Positions 27,063-36,112 of a DNA stretch of 64,000 nt are shown here, one piece after another. The notes beneath the pieces are model-generated. The model worked only from the letters and a program-made list of their open reading frames with translations. It did not search any database and was not told the DNA's origin. The stretch spans positions 496,001 through 560,000 of the forward strand of contig NZ_AP023180.1 in NCBI RefSeq assembly GCF_013426915.1, in the 5' to 3' direction. The stretch is from Paraburkholderia sp. PGU19. Lineage in GTDB: Bacteria; Pseudomonadota; Gammaproteobacteria; Burkholderiales; Burkholderiaceae. Each line of letters begins with the position of its first letter. Positions within the stretch are counted from its first letter, which is position 1. A program made the translations under genes and the position numbers.

Positions 27063-28495
27063 GCCTTAGTCCAAGCAGGATGCGCAACGTGGTAATGGAA
27101 TCAGGAACGTGGCGTTGAGCGCGCTGGACTGCCCCGGGGGATGTAATCCGAGGGAAGGGCAGGCAGCGCCCGTTCAAGGAAGTTTTTTTTATCGCGTCCA
27201 CCTGATTGCATTCGCAGTCGCTGAGCCATCAGAAACCCATACGCAGCGATACTCAATGTGGCGTGGTGGTGAAAGCCACGCCAGCCTCGCCCTTCATAAT
27301 GACCGAGCCCGAACTCCTGTTTCAGGTCCTGATAGTCGCGCTCGATGCGCCAGCGCATCTTGGTCACGAACACAAGCTGCTCAAGTGTCGCCTCCTCGGG
27401 GGCAGTAGCGAGAAAGTATTTGAGCGGCTCCGTATCGCCATCAGGCCATTCAATAAGCAGCCATTCTTCGTCGCGAACCGTACTTCGCCAATAGTCGTGA
27501 TGTGCGGGACGAACCCGTACGGCGGCAAAGCGTGAGGAAAGTGCTGCGTTGCTACCTTCCCGCCAGGTTACGGTTTGCCAGGCGTTCACGGGTAATTGCA
27601 TGGCCAGTTCCTTCACCGCGAGCGGTTTATGGCCGGGCGCACGGCGCAACAACTTCGGTGGCTGACCGCGCCCGCTCCAGGGCTTGGGTGGAAGCGGCTC
27701 CGTACCTGGCGCCCACACAGAGGTGACCGGCCGGATCCCTACCGCGTACAACAAACCCAGTTCAGTTATGCCCTCCCGGAATGCGGTTTCGTCGCCATAC
27801 CCAGCGTCGGCCAGCACGATGCCCGGCGCAACGCCGGATGCTATGGCCTCGCGAAGCTGGGCCAGCGCAATCTGTGGCTTGGTCTGGAAAACTAGTTCGT
27901 CGGGAATGCCAGCGCGACGGGCACGTTCCCGGTCGTCAATCCATTCCTTGGGGATATACAATTGCCAGGCAATCGGCAAACTGCCCCGTTGCGTCGCGAT
28001 CGACAGGCTCACGGCGATCTGGCAGTTATCCTGTTTGCCCAGTTGCCCACAGTATTGTCGCGCTACGCCGACCGAATGCTTGCCCTTCTTCGGGAAGCCC
28101 GTATCGTCAATAATCCAGTAATAGCCAGCCTCTTCAGCAGCGTGCAGGCCTAACGCGGGCATCACCCATTCGCGTACCCGCTGCAGGACCGCCCGGTCAG
28201 ACCATTCTGCCTTGGCCACAAAATGGTGAAGTGACTGGTGTTTCGCACTCGCGTGAAGTGGGTCAATATGCGCGGCCATCGGCTCGACGCTCTTGCGTGA
28301 CAACGGCATTACCAAGCCCGAACAGTAACCCTTGAGGCCGGCATGGCGATCGGCGTGCCCTAACGCCAGCGCCAGATGATTCAGATACGCGTCAAATTCG
28401 TCGACATCTTCTCTCATCGCGATCGCCCGAAGTCTGTATTATTCAATACTACCAGGTATCGCTTCACTGCAAATAGATTTTGTGACACAGTGAGA
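26995..28495 (-). mobile_element. IS701-family insertion sequence, copy 2 (1501 bp, inverted)
   Basis: Same element as 22867-24367 in reverse orientation, same length, with end sequences matching base for base where compared. CTAG target duplications are at 26991-26994 and 28496-28499. It interrupts the polymerase gene 31 codons before its native stop. The two copies flank 24368-26994 as inverted repeats and could mediate inversion of that segment. Confidence 0.95.
27101..28417 (-). CDS. IS701-family transposase, copy 2
   Basis: A 438-residue DDE transposase, residue-for-residue identical to the copy at 22945-24261, with all acidic motifs intact. It is transcribed opposite to the surrounding exopolysaccharide genes. 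Identity between copies points to recent transposition or gene conversion. Confidence 0.95.
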   Translation of the reverse strand: MREDVDEFDAYLNHLALALGHADRHAGLKGYCSGLVMPLSRKSVEPMAAHIDPLHASAKHQSLHHFVAKAEWSDRAVLQRVREWVMPALGLHAAEEAGYYWIIDDTGFPKKGKHSVGVARQYCGQLGKQDNCQIAVSLSIATQRGSLPIAWQLYIPKEWIDDRERARRAGIPDELVFQTKPQIALAQLREAIASGVAPGIVLADAGYGDETAFREGITELGLLYAVGIRPVTSVWAPGTEPLPPKPWSGRGQPPKLLRRAPGHKPLAVKELAMQLPVNAWQTVTWREGSNAALSSRFAAVRVRPAHHDYWRSTVRDEEWLLIEWPDGDTEPLKYFLATAPEEATLEQLVFVTKMRWRIERDYQDLKQEFGLGHYEGRGWRGFHHHATLSIAAYGFLMAQRLRMQSGGRDKKNFLERALPALPSDYIPRGSPARSTPRS

Positions 28496-28499
28496 CTAG

Positions 28500-28591
28500 T
28501 GAGCACCGGCGGTCTGCTATTTTTTGGAAGCATGTTTGCCATTCTCTCTGCGGTACGGTGGAAACGAAGTTGCGATTGTCCAACTCCATGA
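28500..28591 (+). pseudogene. Detached 3' end of the wzy gene
   Basis: Read in frame with 25635-26994, these 92 bases encode the native polymerase C-terminus: a hydrophobic helix (LLFFGSMFAILSAV) followed by a short basic tail and a TGA. The combined length of 1452 bases is divisible by three. Confidence 0.85.
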
Positions 28592-28763
28592 TCGACTTTT
28601 TGCACCGCGCCGAGCAAATTATTTATTTCGCCAACCAGACACCGTATTGCTAATTTAGTGCGCTCAGCCTGAGGTAGCTGTGTGTAGATATGAATTGATC
28701 AAAGAAAACTATGGATAATTGGTTATCCTATATATAAATATTAACATTTAATTAAAAACAAAC
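28592..28763. promoter_or_regulatory. AT-rich intergenic segment before the next glycosyltransferase gene
   Basis: The last 80 or so bases are strongly AT-rich (TATATATAAATATTAAC and similar) in an otherwise GC-rich region. This could be a promoter or nucleoid-protein binding tract serving the genes downstream of the IS-disrupted wzy. I cannot assign a definite -35/-10 pair. Confidence 0.45.
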
Positions 28764-29930
28764 ATGCGCTCGATTTCGTTCTCATGTATCAAGTCGCTGC
28801 AAATCGGCATGCACTGGTTTCCCGAGCGCGCGGGCGGTCTCGACCGTATGTATTACTCGCTGATCGGCGCACTGCCCGGCGCACGCGTCGAAGTGCGCGG
28901 CGTCGTCGCGGGCTCCGGGCGCGTCGCGCAGGACACAAACGGCGCGATCCAGGGCTTCGGTTCCGCGGCGCAATCGCTGCCGCTTCGCCTGATGGCCGCA
29001 CGCCGCGCGCTGCGCCGCGAAATTCGCGAGCAGCGTCCCGACGTGATCTCGTCGCACTTCGCGCTGTACACGTTTCCCGGCCTCGACGCGATGCGCGGCA
29101 TCCCGCAGGTGTCGCATTTTCACGGGCCGTGGGCTGATGAGAGTCACGTCGAAGGCGCGGACTCGCTCGGTCAGCGTGCCAAGCGATATCTGGAGCAGAC
29201 CGTGTACGCGCGTTCATCGAGGCTGATCGTGCTGTCCGATGCGTTCGGCCGCATTCTGACGTCGCGCTACGGCATTCCCGCCGACCGCGTGCGCGTCGTG
29301 CCGGGCTGCGTGAACGTCGACCAGTTCAATCTGCCGCTTACGCAAAACGAAGCGCGGCTGCGTCTGCAACTGCCGCTGGGCCGGCCGATCGTGCTGGCCG
29401 TGCGGCGTCTCGTGCGGCGCATGGGTCTCGAAGATCTGATCGACGCCGTGAAGATGGTCAAGCGCCGCAATCCGGACGTGCTGCTACTGATCGCAGGGAA
29501 AGGGCGCTTGCAACAGGAGTTGCAGCAACGCATCGACGATGCCGGTCTCGGCGACAACGTGAAGCTGCTCGGCTTCGTGCCGGACGAGCACCTGGCCGCG
29601 CTCTATCGCGCGGCCACGATCAGCGTGGTGCCGACCGTGGCGCTCGAAGGGTTCGGGCTGATCACCGTGGAATCGCTGGCGTCGGGAACGCCCGTGCTGG
29701 TGACGCCCGTGGGTGGTCTTCCGGAAGCGGTGGCGGGGCTGTCGCAGGATCTCGTGCTGCCTTCGACGGGCGCGGATGCGATCGCCGATGGTCTGGGTAA
29801 GGCGCTGGATGGAACGATCAGGCTGCCGGACTCGGATGCGTGCCGGACGTACGCGCGGGCCAATTTCGATAATCCCGTGATCGCGAAGCGGGTCGCCGCT
29901 GTTTATTACGAAGCTCTCGCAGACGCCTGA
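28764..29930 (+). CDS. Family 4 glycosyltransferase
   Basis: A 388-residue GT-B enzyme. The N-terminal glycine-rich loop lies in QIGMHWFPERAGGLDRMYY. The C-terminal donor domain has IVLAVRRLVRRMGLEDLI, LLIAGKGRLQQEL, and the E-x7-E motif in ALEGFGLITVESLASGTPV. It probably adds one sugar to the lipid-linked repeat unit on the cytosolic face. It is the first gene after the second insertion sequence and is preceded by an AT-rich segment, so it may have its own promoter. It occupies the bceJ position by order. Confidence 0.9.
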   Translation: MRSISFSCIKSLQIGMHWFPERAGGLDRMYYSLIGALPGARVEVRGVVAGSGRVAQDTNGAIQGFGSAAQSLPLRLMAARRALRREIREQRPDVISSHFALYTFPGLDAMRGIPQVSHFHGPWADESHVEGADSLGQRAKRYLEQTVYARSSRLIVLSDAFGRILTSRYGIPADRVRVVPGCVNVDQFNLPLTQNEARLRLQLPLGRPIVLAVRRLVRRMGLEDLIDAVKMVKRRNPDVLLLIAGKGRLQQELQQRIDDAGLGDNVKLLGFVPDEHLAALYRAATISVVPTVALEGFGLITVESLASGTPVLVTPVGGLPEAVAGLSQDLVLPSTGADAIADGLGKALDGTIRLPDSDACRTYARANFDNPVIAKRVAAVYYEALADA

Positions 29931-30043
29931 CCGATATGAATCCTTCCACTCCAGAGTAGACGCACGCGCCATCTATTGGTGATCGCCTCGCGACACCGTG
30001 CATGGCCCATTGACTGCCGCATCAGGCGCATACACGGACGCTC

Positions 30044-31129
30044 ATGACAGCCAGCACCCTGCCCGCCACGCCTTCTCATCACCGACGCATCGTCCAGCTC
30101 GACGGCCTGCGCGCGATCGCCGTGCTCGCGGTGTTCGCGCAGCACGCGCTGAAGGCGCCGCTGTGGATGGGTGTCGACCTGTTCTTCGTGCTGAGCGGCT
30201 TTCTGATCACGGGCATTCTGCTGGACCGCAAGGCGCGCCAGCAGTCGTATTTCAGCTATTTCTATGCACGCCGCGCGCGCCGCATCCTGCCGCCGTATCT
30301 GCTGCTGATGGTGGTGTCGTCGCTGCTGTTCGGCTTCGGCTGGGCGCAGCACTGGGAGTGGTACGCGTTCTTCGCGACGAATATCGGCGATGCGCTCAAC
30401 CAGAGCGGCCATGACAGCCTGAACGTGCTGTGGTCGCTCGCCGTCGAAGAGCAGTTCTATATTGTCTGGCCGTTCGTGATCCTGCTCGTGCCCGAACGCG
30501 CGCTCGGCTATGTCGCGGCCGCGCTGATCGTGCTCGTTCCCGTGCTGCGCGCCGTCGCGACGCCCTGGTTCGATTCGTTCTGGCCGATCTATTACCTGAC
30601 GCCGTTCCGCATGGATCTGCTCGCAGCGGGCGCGCTGCTCGCCGTCGCCGTGCGGCGCGATGCGAACGCGCTCGCGCCGTTCAGGCTGCTGGCCGTGCTC
30701 GGCGTGTGCGTCGCGCTCGCCGTGCTTGCGTGGCTGCATCTGCACTATCCGCGTTTTCGCGCGGCCAATACGCCGCTTTCGAATGCCGGGCTGTATAGCG
30801 TGTCGCTGTTGCTGTGCACGTCGGTTGTCGTGATCGCGCTGCAGAGCAAGGGCATCGTCAAGCGGGTGTTGTGCAATCCCGTGCTCGTCTATATCGGCAC
30901 GATCAGCTACACGATCTACCTGATCCACCTGAGCGTTCTCTACGCGCTCTGGCCGCTGCATTACAACCGCTACGTGACGGCCGCGCTCGCGCTCGCGATC
31001 ACGCTGGTTTATGCAAGCGCATCGTGGTTCGGCTTCGAGCGCCGCCTGATTCATGGCAGCGCGACGCGTGGCCAACGGGCCGACGCCGCGTTGCATGCGA
31101 CACGCGAAGCATCGAGGACGAGCGCTTGA
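30044..31129 (+). CDS. Acyltransferase 3 family membrane protein
   Basis: A 361-residue inner-membrane acyltransferase with about ten helices. The family opening IVQLDGLRAIAVLAVFAQHA contains the catalytic-region His, followed by MGVDLFFVLSGFLITGIL and RRARRILPPYLLL. Such enzymes O-acetylate or otherwise acylate exopolysaccharide units. Its stop overlaps the TTG start of the next gene by 4 bp. In cepacian loci the acyltransferase bceO sits in a comparable place, next to an unnamed gene and the flippase. Confidence 0.9.
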   Translation: MTASTLPATPSHHRRIVQLDGLRAIAVLAVFAQHALKAPLWMGVDLFFVLSGFLITGILLDRKARQQSYFSYFYARRARRILPPYLLLMVVSSLLFGFGWAQHWEWYAFFATNIGDALNQSGHDSLNVLWSLAVEEQFYIVWPFVILLVPERALGYVAAALIVLVPVLRAVATPWFDSFWPIYYLTPFRMDLLAAGALLAVAVRRDANALAPFRLLAVLGVCVALAVLAWLHLHYPRFRAANTPLSNAGLYSVSLLLCTSVVVIALQSKGIVKRVLCNPVLVYIGTISYTIYLIHLSVLYALWPLHYNRYVTAALALAITLVYASASWFGFERRLIHGSATRGQRADAALHATREASRTSA

Positions 31130-33315
31130 AACCGTTGCAGAAGGTCGTGACATGCGCGCTACTTTCCAACGCAGCTTTCGTGCATGCGTTCGCCGAACCC
31201 GCGCTGAACGTGCAGACGTCATGGATCGGCAATACCTTCGGCTACGGCGACGGCGCGTGGACGCAGATCAACATCACGGCGCTCGCCGTGTCGCCCGACG
31301 GCAAGGTCTATACGAACGCACCATGGGACGAGAGCGGCGCGGAAGCGAGCGTCTATCAGAACGGCAAGATGCTCGGCTTCGCGGGCGGCACGCACGGCTG
31401 GGGTAACAGCGGCGGCAACGCGATCGCGATCAACAAACGCTATGCGTACGTGGCTGTCGGCGTCGGCAACGAGAAGGGACATCTCGTCGGGCAGGGCGTG
31501 TGGCCGGACAAGGGTCGCCAGTGGTACGGCATCTCGCGGCGTGAGATCGGCGATACGAAGCGCGTCGCCGCGTTCCAGGCCGCTGTGAGCAGCATCGATC
31601 CGCATGCGAAGGCGGCCGCCGCGTTCGCGATGGTCAACGACGTGCCCACGGGTACGCGCGGCGACATCAACGGGCTCGCTGCGAGCGACACGACGCTCTA
31701 CGCGTCGAACACGTCGCAGAACCGCATCGAGGTGTACGACGCCGAATCGATGCAGCGCAAGGCGCAATGGAGCGTGCCGGCACCGGGCCGCATCGCGCGC
31801 GCGGGCGACGACACGCTGTGGGTGCTGACCGACACGCTCGGCGACAAGCCGAAAGTCGCGCACCTGGATGCAAACGGCCAGCGTCTGAAAGACGAACTGC
31901 CGCTGCCCGCCGACACGGTCGCCGTCGATATCGCCGTCGATCCTCAGGGCCGCGTGCTGATCGCCGATAACGGCCCGCGCCAGCAGGTGCTGTTCTTAAG
32001 CAAGCGCGACGGCGGCTATGCGCTGACCTCGACGCTCGGCGAGCGCGGCGGCATCTTCTCGGGCGTCGCGGGCAAGCCGGGACCACAGCGCTTCAACGGA
32101 CTCACGGGCGTAGGCGTGGATGCGCGCGGCAACATCTACGTCTCGACCAATGGCATCGGTCCGCGCTTCGAGCCGACGGGAGCGGGCCTCGGCGCGACGC
32201 TCGAAAGCTATGCGCCCGACGGCAGGCGCGTGTGGCAGGTGGAAGGGCTGCTGTTCGTCGATGGCGCGTGGATGGACCCGTCGCGGCCCGACAGCGTCTA
32301 TACGGGCAACAAGCGCTTCACGCTCGATCTGTCGAAGCCGGCGGGCCAGCAATGGACCTACGCGGGCTTCCTGACGAACCGCTTCAGGTATCCCGACGAT
32401 CCCGTCTTCAACACCGACCAGTGGCCGGGCCTGCCCATCGCCCGCAAGCTGAAAGGCCGCACGTTCCTGTTCCTCACGGACATGTACGCGGACCATCTGA
32501 AGATCTATCGCTTCGACGGCGGCCGCGACGGCGAGACGGCGACGCCATCGGGCTTTATCGCGGGCCGCGAGCGCGCCGTGCTGAAGGTGCCGAACGCGCC
32601 GAAGGGCGGCGACTGGATCTGGCGCGACAGCAATGGCAACGGCCGCTTCGACGCCGACGAGTTCACGCCGAACACGACGGGCACGCACCTCGCGGGCGGC
32701 TGGGGCTGGTGGGTCGACACCAACGGCGACATCTGGCGCGCGCGCGATTCGAAGGGCATCAACCGCTTCCGGTTCGGCGGTCTCGATGCGAAGGGCAACC
32801 CCGTCTACTCGTACGCGGACATGACTTCATACCCCGTGCCGCAACCGTTCAGCGAAATCAAACGGGCGATCTACGACCCGCAGACCGATTCGATGTATGT
32901 GACGGGCTACACGGCCGAAGCGCCTTTCGACCGTGGCTTCTGGAAGGAAGTGGGCCGCGTGATGGTGCGCTACGACAAGTGGTCGAGCGGCAACCCCGTC
33001 GCGCGCTACACGCTGCCGCTGCCGTGGGACACGAAAGCAAAACCCGTCTCGACGCTGATCGGCCTCACCGTCGAAGGCAGATACGTGTTCGCCGTCGAGC
33101 CCGTTGGCACCATGCACGTCTACGACAAGGACACGGGCACGCCCGTCGGCACGATGCAACCGGGGCCCGAGGTGGGCCACGCATCGGGCTGGGTCGACGT
33201 GCCCAACGGCATCAGCGCATATCGCCGCGACGATGGCGAGTACCTCGTGTTCGTCGAGGAAGACGCGCGCGGCAAGGTGGTGATGTACCGCTGGAAACCG
33301 GCATCGAAAACATAA
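31126..33315 (+). CDS. Secreted NHL/beta-propeller protein with an EF-hand loop
   Basis: A 729-residue protein read from a TTG start that overlaps the acyltransferase stop (TTGA), with GAGGA about 7 nt upstream. A signal peptide (KPLQKVVTCALLSNAAFVHAFA) predicts export. Repeats of the type VSPDGKVYTN, VDPQGRVLIADNG and VDARGNIYVSTNG are NHL-like propeller blades. Residues 501-512 (DSNGNGRFDADE) form a canonical calcium-binding EF-hand loop with D1, N3, N5, G6, F8, D9 and E12; a partial loop (DTNGD) follows. Its place between acyltransferase and flippase suggests a periplasmic or extracellular role with the polysaccharide, possibly binding or modifying it. No catalytic motif is recognised. Confidence 0.8.
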   Translation: MKPLQKVVTCALLSNAAFVHAFAEPALNVQTSWIGNTFGYGDGAWTQINITALAVSPDGKVYTNAPWDESGAEASVYQNGKMLGFAGGTHGWGNSGGNAIAINKRYAYVAVGVGNEKGHLVGQGVWPDKGRQWYGISRREIGDTKRVAAFQAAVSSIDPHAKAAAAFAMVNDVPTGTRGDINGLAASDTTLYASNTSQNRIEVYDAESMQRKAQWSVPAPGRIARAGDDTLWVLTDTLGDKPKVAHLDANGQRLKDELPLPADTVAVDIAVDPQGRVLIADNGPRQQVLFLSKRDGGYALTSTLGERGGIFSGVAGKPGPQRFNGLTGVGVDARGNIYVSTNGIGPRFEPTGAGLGATLESYAPDGRRVWQVEGLLFVDGAWMDPSRPDSVYTGNKRFTLDLSKPAGQQWTYAGFLTNRFRYPDDPVFNTDQWPGLPIARKLKGRTFLFLTDMYADHLKIYRFDGGRDGETATPSGFIAGRERAVLKVPNAPKGGDWIWRDSNGNGRFDADEFTPNTTGTHLAGGWGWWVDTNGDIWRARDSKGINRFRFGGLDAKGNPVYSYADMTSYPVPQPFSEIKRAIYDPQTDSMYVTGYTAEAPFDRGFWKEVGRVMVRYDKWSSGNPVARYTLPLPWDTKAKPVSTLIGLTVEGRYVFAVEPVGTMHVYDKDTGTPVGTMQPGPEVGHASGWVDVPNGISAYRRDDGEYLVFVEEDARGKVVMYRWKPASKT

Positions 33316-33374
33316 GCACGACGCCTCTCCACCCACACGCTACCCAAACCTATGACTGACCAGAAAGGCATCCG

Positions 33375-34853
33375 ATGGATAAAGGCATCCTCAGAAACGT
33401 AGTGATCAACCTGATCGGGCTGGTGTTGCCGACGTTTGTATCGCTCGTCACGGTGCCGTCGTACATCAAGCTGCTGGGCGTCGAACGCTACGGCGTGATC
33501 AGCCTCGTCTGGACGCTGATCGGCTACTTCAGCATTCTCGATCTCGGCATGAGCATGGCTGCGCAGAACCACATCTCGAAGGCGCGTGCATCGAACGACG
33601 AGCAGGCGTGCGAGCAGGTGTTCTGGAGCGCGACGTGGTTGAACCTGGCGACGGGCATCGTCGGCGGGCTCGTCATCTACTTCGGCGCGGCGCTCTATAC
33701 CGCGTATTTCTCGAAGGTGTCGCCCGAACTGCAGCACGAGGTCTATATGGCGCTGCCGTGGCTCGCGGTGGCGATTCCGCTCGCGAACGTGTCGTGGGTG
33801 TTCGCGGGCGCGATCAACGGCGCGGAACGCTTCGGCATCTACAACACGAACCAGACGCTCGGCACGTTCCTGTTCCAGCTGCTGCCGCTCGCCGCCGCAT
33901 GGATGATGGGGCCGACGCTGCAGAACGTGCTGGCGGCGGCTGTGGTCGCGCGCATCATCTTGGCTATTCTGCTTGGACGCTCAGCGTTGATCGTGCTCGG
34001 CATCGGGCGCGCTCAATTACCGCAATTGACCATTGCAAAGGAACTTTTCAATCTCGGCGGCTGGATGCTGATTGCGAGCATCTCGGGGATGGTCTCCGAA
34101 TCGCTGGACCGCGTGATGCTCGGCACGAGTCTAGGCGCGCGTTTCGTTACGTACTACACCGTGCCGCAGAACGTTGTCACACGATTGAACATTTTGCCGA
34201 ATGCAATGGCGCGCACGCTGTTTCCGCGCCTGTCGGCAGTGGGCCGGGACGACGCCGACGTCATCATGCGGCAGTCGCTCGAATTCCTGAACGGTGTGTT
34301 CACGCCCATTGCGCTCGTTGCGATCATCGTGCTGGAACCGTTCCTGCATGCGTGGGTGGGCAACGAAGTCGCCGATGCGGGCGGTCCCGTGGGCCGCATC
34401 CTGATCATCTCCGTGTGGCTCGTCGGTCAGGCGAACCTCGCGCGCATTCTCATCCAGTCGCAGGTGCATCCTGCGACAGCCGCGCGCCTCGGCCTGTTCG
34501 AGCTGCCTTTCTTCGCGGGCGCACTGTGGTTCGGCATTGCGCATTTCGGCCTGACGGGCGCGGCGGTCGTCGTGGCCGCGCGCGGCCTGTTCGACTACGT
34601 GGCGCTGCTGAAACTGTCGGCCATTCACGCGCGTCCGATCGTGCTCGACATGCTCGCGCATCTCGCTTTTCTGGTGGGCACGTTGTGGCTCGCCACCTTG
34701 CTCTCCAGCCTGCCGATGGCCATTGCCGCGGGCGCGCTCATCGTGAGCGCGAACGTCGCGTGGTCGCTCACGATGACCCCTGCATTGCGCGATCTTGCGC
34801 GTTCGCTGCTTGTGCGTCTGAAGTTGCGACTCAATCCGAGGAATAGCGCATGA
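33375..34853 (+). CDS. wzx: Polysaccharide repeat-unit flippase (Wzx-like)
   Basis: A 492-residue MATE/MOP-superfamily membrane protein with twelve to fourteen hydrophobic segments. The opening ILRNVVINLIGLVLPTFVSL and the YIKLLGVERYGVISLVWT segment are typical of oligosaccharide flippases. It should translocate the undecaprenyl-linked repeat unit to the periplasm for Wzy. Its stop overlaps the next ATG by 4 bp (ATGA), so it is cotranscribed with the following glycosyltransferase. It occupies the bceQ position. Confidence 0.92.
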   Translation: MDKGILRNVVINLIGLVLPTFVSLVTVPSYIKLLGVERYGVISLVWTLIGYFSILDLGMSMAAQNHISKARASNDEQACEQVFWSATWLNLATGIVGGLVIYFGAALYTAYFSKVSPELQHEVYMALPWLAVAIPLANVSWVFAGAINGAERFGIYNTNQTLGTFLFQLLPLAAAWMMGPTLQNVLAAAVVARIILAILLGRSALIVLGIGRAQLPQLTIAKELFNLGGWMLIASISGMVSESLDRVMLGTSLGARFVTYYTVPQNVVTRLNILPNAMARTLFPRLSAVGRDDADVIMRQSLEFLNGVFTPIALVAIIVLEPFLHAWVGNEVADAGGPVGRILIISVWLVGQANLARILIQSQVHPATAARLGLFELPFFAGALWFGIAHFGLTGAAVVVAARGLFDYVALLKLSAIHARPIVLDMLAHLAFLVGTLWLATLLSSLPMAIAAGALIVSANVAWSLTMTPALRDLARSLLVRLKLRLNPRNSA

Positions 34854-36112
34854 ACCACGATATCGTTGAAGAAGACCTGCTGCGTCCCACGCCCGTGACG
34901 CGCGATGCGGGCCGCGATCTCATCACGACCACGCCCGTTGGCAGGCCGCCCGCAAAACGGCGCGGCGCGCGCAGCGTCGGGCCCGTGCGGGTTGCCATCA
35001 TTCACGACTGGCTCGTCACCTATGCGGGCGCCGAGCGTGTGCTCGAACAGATCGTCGCGTGTTTTCCGGAGGCGGACATCTTCAGTCTCGTCGACTTCCT
35101 CGACGACCGCACGTTCCTGCGCGGCAAGTCCGTGACGACCTCCTTCATCCAGAAGCTGCCGAAGGCGCGCACGAAATACCGCAGCTATCTGCCGCTGATG
35201 CCGCTCGCGATTGAACAGCTCGACGTGTCCGCGTACGACGTCGTGATCTCGAGCAGTCATGCCGTCGCGAAGGGCGTGCTGACGGGGCCGGACCAGGTGC
35301 ATATCAGCTACGTGCATTCGCCTATCCGCTACGCGTGGGATCTCCAGCATCAGTATCTGCAGCAGTCGAAGCTGACGAGCGGCCCCAAGTCCGCGCTGGC
35401 GCGGATGATCCTGCATTACATGCGCAACTGGGATATCCGCACGTCGAATTCCGTCGATGCGTTCGTCGCGAACTCCGAGTTCATCTCGCGACGCATCCAC
35501 AAGGTTTATCAGCGCGATTCCGAAGTGATCTTTCCGCCCGTCGACGTCGAGTCGTTCTCGCTATGCGAAGAGAAGGACGACTTCTATCTGACGGCCTCGC
35601 GCATGGTGCCGTACAAGAAGATCGACCTGATCGTCGAGGCATTCGCGCGGATGCCGGAGCGCAGGCTGGTCGTGATCGGCGACGGCCCCGACATGCAGAA
35701 GGTGCGCGCGAAGGCGACACCGAACGTGCAGATCATGGGTTATCAGCCGTTCAACGTGTTGCGCGATCACATGCGCCGCGCGAAGGCGTTCGTGTTCGCA
35801 GCGGAAGAGGACTTCGGCATTTCGGTGGTGGAAGCGCAGGCGTGCGGCACGCCCGTGATTGCGTACGGCAAGGGCGGGGCGCTCGAAACCGTGCGCGACC
35901 AGTACGAGTCGCATCCGACGGGGATTTTCTTCAACGAGCAGACGGCCGATTCGATCATCGGCGCGATCGAGGATTTCGCCGACGATCCCGCGCGAATGCC
36001 GAGCGTTTTTCGATCCGGCATTTCCGCGAGCGCTTCTTCGGCTTCGTGCGCGAAACGGTGCCTGCGCTGCAGGGGGCGACGCTGCCTGTGGATGAACCGC
36101 CCGCGAAGGTGA
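34850..36112 (+). CDS. Family 4 glycosyltransferase, 3' end out of frame (apparent frameshift near 35995)
   Basis: The frame codes for 420 residues. After a disordered 40-residue N-terminus comes a GT-B fold: VRVAIIHDWLVTYAGAERVLE, then FYLTASRMVPYKKIDLIVEAF and the donor motif EEDFGISVVEAQACGTPVIAY. From about residue 384 the protein becomes Cys/Arg/Trp-rich and unnatural. The missing family C-terminus (ERFSIRHFRERFFGFV) is present in the +1 position of another frame, which then runs without a stop into the next glycosyltransferase. Adding one A to the AA at 35995-35996 would give one 851-residue two-domain protein. The stop of the shifted frame overlaps a GTG by 4 bp, so separate genes remain possible. 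Confidence 0.75.
   Translation: MNHDIVEEDLLRPTPVTRDAGRDLITTTPVGRPPAKRRGARSVGPVRVAIIHDWLVTYAGAERVLEQIVACFPEADIFSLVDFLDDRTFLRGKSVTTSFIQKLPKARTKYRSYLPLMPLAIEQLDVSAYDVVISSSHAVAKGVLTGPDQVHISYVHSPIRYAWDLQHQYLQQSKLTSGPKSALARMILHYMRNWDIRTSNSVDAFVANSEFISRRIHKVYQRDSEVIFPPVDVESFSLCEEKDDFYLTASRMVPYKKIDLIVEAFARMPERRLVVIGDGPDMQKVRAKATPNVQIMGYQPFNVLRDHMRRAKAFVFAAEEDFGISVVEAQACGTPVIAYGKGGALETVRDQYESHPTGIFFNEQTADSIIGAIEDFADDPARMPSVFRSGISASASSASCAKRCLRCRGRRCLWMNRPRR

Noticed and set aside
22863..28499. Composite transposon formed by the two IS copies
   Set aside because: Each copy has its own CTAG duplication and each flank restores a separate host gene, so the segment between them did not move as a unit.
28655..28690. 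JUMPStart/ops-like element (GGTAGCTGT at 28673-28681) before a glycosyltransferase gene
   Set aside because: Only nine bases match the known element; the essential GGCGGTAG part is missing, and a match of this length is expected by chance about once in a few windows.
30814..31125. N-terminal extension of the beta-propeller gene overlapping the acyltransferase
   Set aside because: The frame is open but reads as an Arg/Ala-rich shadow of the acyltransferase; the TTG at 31126 has a ribosome binding site and begins a proper signal peptide.
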